The translations under genes were made by a program, and so were the position numbers. From an uncultured Clostridia bacterium (GTDB lineage: Bacteria; Bacillota; Clostridia; Oscillospirales; Acutalibacteraceae): a stretch of 12,678 nucleotides of DNA. The DNA is taken from contig CAMVBD010000007.1 of NCBI GenBank assembly GCA_947165615.1, positions 1-12,678 on the forward strand. Direction: 5' to 3'. The notes beneath the pieces are model-generated. The model was not told the DNA's origin and searched no databases. It saw nothing but the letters and a program-made list of their open reading frames with translations. This document shows positions 7,701 through 12,678 of this stretch, in pieces (within the stretch, counting starts at the first letter, position 1; each line of letters opens with the position of its first letter).

Positions 7701-10700
7701 CTCGCTGAGGGAGATCGATCTTTCATCTGCAAGAGATTCTCTTGTCACGATCGGTCAGCTTGCGTTTACAAACAGCGCTCTTGTAGAAATTGACCTCCAC
7801 GATTTCAAACAACTCACGACCGTTGATATTCAGGCTTTTGACGGTTGTCAAAAATTGGAGATTGTCAATTTTAATGGCTGCTCAGCCTTAAAAAGTCTCG
7901 GCGGAAACAGCTATACGACAGCCCGTCAGTTTTACAATACGCCGGTCCTGAAACTTTTGGATCTGCGCGGCTGTTCTTCTCTGGAGACTATCGGCAGCGA
8001 GTCCTTCTCCACCACGCGCACCACGCTGACCGTTCTGCTGGACGGCTGCACGTCGCTCAAATACATTTACAGCTACGCCTTTGCCGGGCACGGCGCCGCT
8101 GTTGAGCTGGATCTGAGCCAATTGTCTTCCCTTGAGCTGATCGGCAGCAACGCATTTGTCCGCTGCAAATTCATAGGCACGCTGGCGATCCCCGAAAAGG
8201 TCAAAACCATCGGGTCGTATGCCTTCGGCAACAATACGGGGTACGGCAACTGGAACCAGTTTTCAAAAATCGATCTCTCAAAAAGTGAAAGCCTTGAAAC
8301 CATCGGCAGCTACGCGTTCGGGTATCTTCCCGTCAGGGAAGTTGACTTCTCCGGCTGTACGTCCCTTGTCAGCATCGGGACCGGCGCGTTCAGAAACGAT
8401 CTGGCGCTGAAAACCGCGGATCTTTCAAACTGCGTATCCCTCACCACCATCGGCGACGCCGCCTTCCGCGACTGTACGGCACTCGAGGAAGTCACGATCC
8501 CCGTGTCCGTCACCTCCCTCGCCGAGACCGCCTTTATGAATGATTCCGCGGTCAAAAAGCTGACGTGGAACGCAGCGGACTATCCCACGGCCCTCGGCGC
8601 AAAAACCTTCACCACCGCCAACGGCTTCTCCAACGGCTATGAGCTGCATATCGGCGCGGATACAAACGCGCTGCCCGAAAACTTCTTCAACGCCGTCTCC
8701 TCCTGCGGGGACATCTACTTCGACGGCGAGAATGAAGTCCTCTCCATCCCGGCCGCCGCTTCCGCCGGCGCGCCCGCGCCCATTTCCGGCATCGACGGCA
8801 TGTGCTACGTCGACGAGTACGGCGTGGTTTACGAGCTTTCGGACGACGGCAGCACCGCTAAAGTCGCCTACTGTCCGCCCGGAATCACCGAGTATACCGT
8901 GCCCGCGCACATCACTGTGGGCGGCGAAGAGATCCCCGTGATCGGCGTCAATCCTTCCGCCTTCATTCTTGCGCGCGACTTGACGCACGTCACCTTTGAA
9001 GACGCCTCCGCGATCACCGAAATGGGCGCCTCCGCCTTCTATGGCGTCGGCACCCTCACCGCCGTCACGGACGCCGCCTCCGGCAGGACCGAGACCTCTG
9101 TCTCCGGGGCGGTTGCGCTCTTCACGAACGCCGTCGTCGGCTCGAGCGTGTTCAAGAACACCGGCCTTACGGACGACTACACCGACCGCCCGTGGACCGA
9201 CGGCAATCTCGTGCCGGAGATCAAGTATAACGACGGGGAGCTGCGGCTGGAAGTCTCCGTGCCCGCGCAGAATTCCGTCCAAGGCGCCGGATGGACGCTC
9301 GTGGACGGCGAATATCGGTATCTGACCGGCGCGTACTATAACGCGGTGGTCTCCGCCGCCAACGACGCGAACCATCCCGTCACTGCCCGCGTGTATTTCG
9401 ACTTCTCCAATATCAACCACATCGGTATGGATACGTCCTTCGTCATCGAAGGCTCCGACATCGCCGTGACTCTGCACGACACCGACGACCCCGACGTCAA
9501 ATACTATGAGTTTACGCTGGCAGAAGGCGAGACCGCAAGCTTTTCGCTTTACACTACCTTCCCGTCTCCAAACACGCCCGGCGGCAATCTGCACATCTGG
9601 GTGACCCATCCCGAGGATGAGGACGCCGCGCCCGGCCCCGCCCGCCTTGCCCCTGAAGACGACTATATCGGCGTTGAATGGGTAACGCGGCGGCAGGACA
9701 GAAAGGTGACGAAAACCTACAGCGGAACGGCGCTGAAGGCTATCGGCGACGGCGAAGGCGGTCCCATTGCCGGGATCACCGCAGCCGCATGGACCGTGGG
9801 CATCCCCAATACGGGGGAGACCGCCGACCCGAATTACGGCAAGGACCTCTGCTATGAAGTAAAACTCACCGATACGCTCACGCTGCCCGAGGCCGTGCAT
9901 TGGAACGATACCGTTCTTGCCGCCCTGAACGCCGGGCACTACGAAACGCGGACCGCTGTCAGCGGGACCAACCGCGTCGGGTATCTTACCGTCACGGATG
10001 AAGAGGGCGTGCGCAGTACCGCCTTGTCGATCACCGTTCCGAATACCGCCACGCTCAACGATTTTTCCATTGAGCCCGTTACGAACGAGGGCGGCGAGAT
10101 CGAGACCGTCATCCTCCACTGGACGCTCAAGGCGAAGACCGAGAACAAGGAGCTCGCTACGGCCGCCACCACGATCAGCATTCCCGCGAACGTCCTTACG
10201 CTGCATCTGGACGAACTGCAGGAGAACTACGGCGAGATCGTTTTCCCGCTCATCCTTCCCGTGCATAACGAGGCGGAGGCGGCGTTCAGCTACCGCTATT
10301 CCGAGAAGATCGAATCAGCCGCCGCCGCGGACAACGTGATCACCGCGCCCGCCGCGAACCTGACCTTCGCCAAGGCCAGGGCCTCCGGCACCAGCGCGAA
10401 CTACACGACCTATATGGGCCTCGACGAGACCTTTACCCTCACGGTCAGCAACCTGAACACCGGCAGCACGACGGGTCTCAGGTCTGTGACCGACCCCATG
10501 ACAATGTTCATGTATATCAAGCCCGAGAACATGGAGCGGATGTTTGCCGACCCCTACGGCAAACGCCTCACGATCACCATCTCGAATGCCGAGCTTTATA
10601 CGCCCTTTGCCGTTGAAGGCATCGGGATCGACGGCTCGCCCGTCATCCTCGACCCCGAGAATTCCGATACCGCGGGGCCTGTCGCCACAGCGCAGACCAT

Positions 10701-12678
10701 CGTTATCCGCCCTGAGGAAGAAGGCTACGCCGTTTATGTGGAAGGGCAGACGCCCGCGGTCTACGAGACCGTGCGCGAGGGTCTCGACGCCATCGGCTAC
10801 GTTGTGACCGGCGGCGACCTCTATACAACGACCTGGACCTTCACAGAAGAAGACTCGCCCTTTATCTTCTACGGCGGCATGACCGTCAATCTGCCGATCT
10901 ATCTGTCGCACAAGACCTCTCTCGGTCTGCTTACGCAGGACTGGCACCACCACTACGACTGTGAAAACGACTGGATCGGCACCATGTCGAACACCGCCCG
11001 GATGTATTACGATACGCCCTCGGGCGAGACCCGTTCCCTGAGCGCCTCCGCTCCCACCTATAAGCTGCGTTACGACCTTACCATCGGGAAGGGAATGACC
11101 AGAAACGGCGAAGAAGTGGTGAAGCCCGACAAGGTGAACTTCGCCGACGGCGACGAGCTGACCTACACCCTGCGCGTGCGCAACCGCGGCGCCGCCATTA
11201 CGGATATGCCGCTGGTGGACGATTCCACCGGCGCACAGGTCATCCTTGTGCCTGTTGACGGGAATGAAGACGTCGACTGGGGCGCCTCCGGAACACCCGA
11301 CGTCTATACCGCGCTCGACGGCTCGCTCTGGTACGTTCTCGACAGAGAAGGCGAGTGGCATAACGTGACCGTGGGCGTGGACGAAGCCGGCAAGGTCTGT
11401 ATCGCCGATACCGTTTCGGTCGAACATACCTTCGACGCTTACGGGGAAATTTCGGGCTACACTACGCAGATCAAGTGGTACTATCCCACCTTCCCCACGA
11501 CCGGCACGACCGCCGCATCCTACAAAACCGTAACTTACCGCGCGCTGGTGCGCACGAACAAGCACGTCCAGTACAGTTTCCACAACACCGGCTGGATCAA
11601 CGACAAGCCCGGCGACCGCCTTTATGCCGAGGTCGGCGCCGGCGGCTCCATCCTCCTCTTTGACAAGCAGATCGTCACCGCGAACGCGAATATCGACGGC
11701 CACACCGCCGGCGAGACTCTCGCGCCGAACGATTATTCCGCGCTCACCGAGAAGAATCACATCGTGACCTACAAGATCACGCTGAAGAGCGACGGCGAGG
11801 GCAAGATCCTTCTCCGCGGCAATGACATCTTCGACCGTCTGCCCCAGACCTTCGGCATTTTCGACTGGTCACAGGCGAACGTCACCCTCTCTTACCGCAC
11901 GGACGACCCCGAGCACGTCTTCTTCACGGGCATGGACGACTGGTACATTTCCACCGCGTCCCCCATTCCCTCATTCTGGGAAGACGACGTCACGGGACAG
12001 TTCTATATCCGCTGGCCCTCGACCTCGTCTGTTGAGTTCACCGAAGTCGCAACGGCCTATCTCTACGTTACCCTCAATTTCACCGACGCGTGGGAAGCGT
12101 ACTGCCTTGCTTCCGCGGGCAACTCGGTTGAAAACGTTGTCTACGTCAACGATTATCCCGAAAACGTCGTTCATGATATCGTCGGGCAGGGGAGCGTGGT
12201 TCTGCAAAAGGGCGTGAATCTCATCCGCAAAGCCGGACTCTCGAAGACCCGCGAATTTTACGACAACGCCTATTCGCACCTTGAGTATTACGTCGTTTTG
12301 TATAACGGCGGCAATACCCGCCTTTACCTGCAGGATATGGTCGATACGCTCCCACGCGGCTTTGCCTTCCGCCGTGTGGACGCGTACTCTGACGCTTATT
12401 ACAACGACACCAGAACGAACTACTCGACAACGACCTACAGCGACTGGGATCTTACCGGCAGTAATCCCAAAACTCTGCCGGTGCAGTTCAGCGACGAGCA
12501 TTTCAACGTCCGCTTCAAGTCCGTTGCCGTCAGCGCTGCCGTTACGGGCGACAGGCTTGTCTTCCATCTCACCGGAAGCAAGACCGACGACAGATATGCC
12601 GCCTACGATGAAAACTACGACGCTTATTATCTGCGTACCGGCGAAGCGATCGTTTTCTGCTATACGGTGGCGATCGAT
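4729..12678 (+). CDS. Giant BspA-type leucine-rich-repeat surface adhesin, 3' end beyond window
   Basis: Very large extracellular protein, probably an adhesin; I read 2650 codons to the right edge without a stop. Domains in order: basic N-terminus (HKRRVWWYR) and one hydrophobic segment (25-44) acting as signal peptide or anchor; two C-x4-H-x-H-x3-C motifs (54-65 and 74-85); a CHAP/NlpC-like domain (about 110-265) with catalytic positions replaced; an EEPTT linker (276-310); a short lead-in (MTWTLYEDGELVISGTG, from about 352); about 38 BspA-type repeats (about 385-1300); and a cysteine-poor, beta-rich stalk (about 1440 to the end). The stalk holds at least four lysine-led DUF11-like modules beginning near K1882, K2121, K2313 and K2501. 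No C-terminal sorting signal is visible because the end is missing. It is the last gene seen in the pilus operon, so it could be the tip adhesin or a separate wall protein. Start 4729 is set by the RBS and the membrane segment. Confidence 0.9.
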   Translation, partial: MSEKWILKTEDLSSVHKRRVWWYRVVSVLAALAVFVTTYILILPALTLTNETFCGYEEHTHGESCFNADGELICEKPEHIHTLICHSDPEADTEEEKDWEEMFINVALTDDARANLLAVAGTQLGYKESKDNFSVDEEENTHGYTRYGAWAGEAYADWNAEFIAFCLKYAGVLPEGIKEDASPEDYLLWLNAVADAEDLSSADEAAAGDIVLTSDEDGAVRFGVVTENRNAVLQVIFGDMKNEVSALKLNAVDPKIVGIVSLENADVTVAAEEESEEPTTEEPATEEPTTEEPTTEEPTTEEPTTEEPTTAVPETKPAPAKTPERVTSGTIADLRPAAELQNTGSVVASGSVNNNMTWTLYEDGELVISGTGGMNVVPWRPTYNDAIKKVTIEEGVTSVGNSAFSGCENLTEVSLPSTLTTIGDSAFQDCTGLTEMQFPAALTSVGRNGFNGCTALASIDFPADGNINRLYPAAFYGCTSLTAVSIPASMQILDTSAFGNCSALETVDFAEGSVLTRVVNATFQNCTSLRSITLPPTVTELSQNTFNGCTSLESVTLSPKLTSIGIGAFSGCTSLTEVIFPEGSVLTSLSNGAFQNCSSLETITLPDSLTTLGSTVFSGCTSLKTVGVPDSLTAIGSSAFSNCTSLSSFRFPASLRTIDNNAFYNTATLEEADFSACSSLTTLGQSAFYQSGIKTLDLSNCSSLTSIPAYCFELCKNLETVDFTGCTALTTVGYRAFEGDSALKGIDFSSCTALKSFDSQVFSECSNLQYANFTGCESLTTFAAQDFQFCSKLESLDFSGCTNLTSFSYNNFRNCTSLKTVSFAGCEKLTSLSYGTFPSCPALETVDLSGCVSLKALEQGLFQNCTSLRSVNLSGCTAIKSIDNSAFYGCTSLQEIDLSDCSGITTIGPSAFSDCSSLREIDFSGMTSLTSIGSNAFYKCSKLQTVDLTDCSALTTIGSSAFQNCSSLNSVILDGCTSLRTIGASAFAACSSLREIDLSSARDSLVTIGQLAFTNSALVEIDLHDFKQLTTVDIQAFDGCQKLEIVNFNGCSALKSLGGNSYTTARQFYNTPVLKLLDLRGCSSLETIGSESFSTTRTTLTVLLDGCTSLKYIYSYAFAGHGAAVELDLSQLSSLELIGSNAFVRCKFIGTLAIPEKVKTIGSYAFGNNTGYGNWNQFSKIDLSKSESLETIGSYAFGYLPVREVDFSGCTSLVSIGTGAFRNDLALKTADLSNCVSLTTIGDAAFRDCTALEEVTIPVSVTSLAETAFMNDSAVKKLTWNAADYPTALGAKTFTTANGFSNGYELHIGADTNALPENFFNAVSSCGDIYFDGENEVLSIPAAASAGAPAPISGIDGMCYVDEYGVVYELSDDGSTAKVAYCPPGITEYTVPAHITVGGEEIPVIGVNPSAFILARDLTHVTFEDASAITEMGASAFYGVGTLTAVTDAASGRTETSVSGAVALFTNAVVGSSVFKNTGLTDDYTDRPWTDGNLVPEIKYNDGELRLEVSVPAQNSVQGAGWTLVDGEYRYLTGAYYNAVVSAANDANHPVTARVYFDFSNINHIGMDTSFVIEGSDIAVTLHDTDDPDVKYYEFTLAEGETASFSLYTTFPSPNTPGGNLHIWVTHPEDEDAAPGPARLAPEDDYIGVEWVTRRQDRKVTKTYSGTALKAIGDGEGGPIAGITAAAWTVGIPNTGETADPNYGKDLCYEVKLTDTLTLPEAVHWNDTVLAALNAGHYETRTAVSGTNRVGYLTVTDEEGVRSTALSITVPNTATLNDFSIEPVTNEGGEIETVILHWTLKAKTENKELATAATTISIPANVLTLHLDELQENYGEIVFPLILPVHNEAEAAFSYRYSEKIESAAAADNVITAPAANLTFAKARASGTSANYTTYMGLDETFTLTVSNLNTGSTTGLRSVTDPMTMFMYIKPENMERMFADPYGKRLTITISNAELYTPFAVEGIGIDGSPVILDPENSDTAGPVATAQTIVIRPEEEGYAVYVEGQTPAVYETVREGLDAIGYVVTGGDLYTTTWTFTEEDSPFIFYGGMTVNLPIYLSHKTSLGLLTQDWHHHYDCENDWIGTMSNTARMYYDTPSGETRSLSASAPTYKLRYDLTIGKGMTRNGEEVVKPDKVNFADGDELTYTLRVRNRGAAITDMPLVDDSTGAQVILVPVDGNEDVDWGASGTPDVYTALDGSLWYVLDREGEWHNVTVGVDEAGKVCIADTVSVEHTFDAYGEISGYTTQIKWYYPTFPTTGTTAASYKTVTYRALVRTNKHVQYSFHNTGWINDKPGDRLYAEVGAGGSILLFDKQIVTANANIDGHTAGETLAPNDYSALTEKNHIVTYKITLKSDGEGKILLRGNDIFDRLPQTFGIFDWSQANVTLSYRTDDPEHVFFTGMDDWYISTASPIPSFWEDDVTGQFYIRWPSTSSVEFTEVATAYLYVTLNFTDAWEAYCLASAGNSVENVVYVNDYPENVVHDIVGQGSVVLQKGVNLIRKAGLSKTREFYDNAYSHLEYYVVLYNGGNTRLYLQDMVDTLPRGFAFRRVDAYSDAYYNDTRTNYSTTTYSDWDLTGSNPKTLPVQFSDEHFNVRFKSVAVSAAVTGDRLVFHLTGSKTDDRYAAYDENYDAYYLRTGEAIVFCYTVAID
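4888..4983 (+). other. Tandem Cys/His motifs of the giant protein
   Basis: Residues 54-65 (CGYEEHTHGESC) and 74-85 (CEKPEHIHTLIC) share the exact pattern C-x4-H-x-H-x3-C. Eight potential metal ligands lie just outside the membrane segment. Similar Cys/His elements occur at the N-termini of other large clostridial surface proteins as far as I recall. Metal binding, probably zinc, is inference. Confidence 0.7.
5056..5523 (+). other. Degenerate CHAP/NlpC-like domain of the giant protein
   Basis: The region from DDARANLLAVAGTQLGYKES to IVGIVSLEN follows the layout of CHAP-type cysteine peptidases or amidases: a helix with GTQLGYKES, then YTRYGAW, then the nucleophile helix, then AAAGDIVL and the His strand FGVVTE. 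In active relatives the helix reads W-C-A-x-F and the strand begins H-V-G. Here the former is DWNAEFIAFC, with Asn159 at the nucleophile position, and the latter is VRFGVVTE, with Phe222 at the histidine position. The fold is probably kept while catalysis is lost. Cys166, one helix turn or two later, is a conserved non-catalytic position in relatives. Confidence 0.65.
5554..5658 (+). repeat. Seven-copy 15-bp tandem repeat encoding an EEPTT linker
   Basis: Seven consecutive pentapeptides, six EEPTT and one EEPAT (second copy), form residues 276-310. The DNA copies differ only at a few positions such as GAA/GAG and CCC/CCT. The unit length is a multiple of three, so copy-number change would lengthen or shorten the linker without a frameshift. 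It separates the CHAP-like domain from the repeat domain. A similar Pro/Thr spacer precedes the IPKTG signal of the minor pilin. Confidence 0.9.
5881..6720 (+). repeat. BspA-type repeats, canonical 23-residue block
   Basis: About 12 leucine-rich repeats of the BspA/Treponema type (LRR_5 style) with pattern C-x2-L-x2-V-x-L-P-x2-L-T-x-I-G-x2-A-F. Most units are 23 residues; a few are 25 because of an EGSVL-like insertion. Each unit carries one cysteine, and all 11 cysteines in the block use TGC. Such domains bind host proteins or other bacteria in characterised members such as BspA of Tannerella. Confidence 0.9.
6721..8472 (+). repeat. BspA-type repeats, cysteine-rich 25-residue block
   Basis: More than 20 repeats in a second style, with the L-P-x2-L turn replaced by DLSGCTSL or DFSGCTSL, giving 25-residue units with two cysteines in many copies. 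Thirty-two cysteines fall from here to about 8475. Half (16) use TGT, unlike the all-TGC block before it. Some units between 7741 and 8400 lack one or both cysteines and are less regular. A single 23-residue canonical unit follows (8473-8541), then a divergent cap with two more AF motifs (to about 9050). Confidence 0.88.
9061..12678 (+). other. Beta-rich stalk region of the giant protein
   Basis: About 1200 residues with only five cysteines and many alternating hydrophobic and Thr/Val stretches. At least four similar modules can be recognised by a hydrophobic-Lys start followed by a Y-T-L-x-V-x-N-x-G strand pair and in places D-x-LP: LTFAKAR (Lys codon 10372), LTIGKGMT (11089), LLFDKQIV (11665) and LIRKAGL (12229). 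The later ones continue with FDRLPQTF or MVDTLPRGF. This resembles DUF11 or isopeptide-type stalk domains. The part from 9061 to about 10370 is not assigned to a family by me. Confidence 0.55.

Noticed and set aside
9799..9819. GIPNTGE, an LPXTG-like motif inside the giant protein
   Set aside because: No hydrophobic segment or basic tail follows and the protein continues for over 950 residues.
11491..11511. FPTTGTT, another sorting-like motif
   Set aside because: It is internal and is followed by ordinary beta-strand sequence, not a membrane segment.
8425..11760. Long antisense open frames opposite the giant gene (8425-10266 and 10315-11760)
   Set aside because: Composition is Gly/Val/Asp/Arg-rich with no recognisable motif, as expected for the reverse strand of GC-rich coding DNA; the + frame is continuous with clear repeats.

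Overview
This window reads as one surface-assembly operon from an anaerobic, probably host-associated, GC-rich Firmicute of the class Clostridia. That placement is inferred from four things: Gram-positive sortases and sorting signals, AGGA-type ribosome binding sites, clostridial-style pilin domains, and BspA-type leucine-rich repeats. I cannot name a genus from the sequence alone. All six genes lie on the + strand. The gaps between them run from 98 bp down to overlaps of 4 and 11 bp, and no gene-free stretch exceeds 100 bp.

Layout, left to right: (1) a type I signal peptidase whose 5' end is cut off by the window edge (2-520). (2) The major pilin (604-2394), with a signal peptide, an isopeptide D2-like domain, a Cna-B/SpaA domain with an E-box, and an LPSTG sorting signal. 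(3) A class C pilin-polymerising sortase (2493-3398). (4) A small second LPXTG-type protein, probably a minor or basal pilin, with an IPKTG signal (3395-4096). (5) A second, shorter sortase (4086-4676). (6) A giant surface protein that starts at 4729 and stays open for 2650 codons to the right edge.

The likely joint role is as follows. The signal peptidase processes the secreted pilins. The class C sortase joins LPSTG pilin subunits through a pilin lysine. The second sortase probably anchors the fibre, the IPKTG protein or the giant protein to the wall. The giant protein would be the adhesive partner. From its N-terminus it has a membrane segment, two identical C-x4-H-x-H-x3-C motifs, a CHAP-like domain with both catalytic positions replaced, a seven-copy EEPTT linker, about 38 BspA-type repeats in two distinct styles, and a beta-rich stalk with at least four repeated lysine-led modules. 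Its C-terminus, and so any anchoring signal, lies beyond the window.

The most unusual content is in the giant protein: the apparently dead CHAP-like domain, the paired Cys/His motifs, and the switch from 23-residue to cysteine-rich 25-residue repeats, which coincides with a change in cysteine codon use. I see no tRNA, rRNA, CRISPR array, transposase or convincing promoter.
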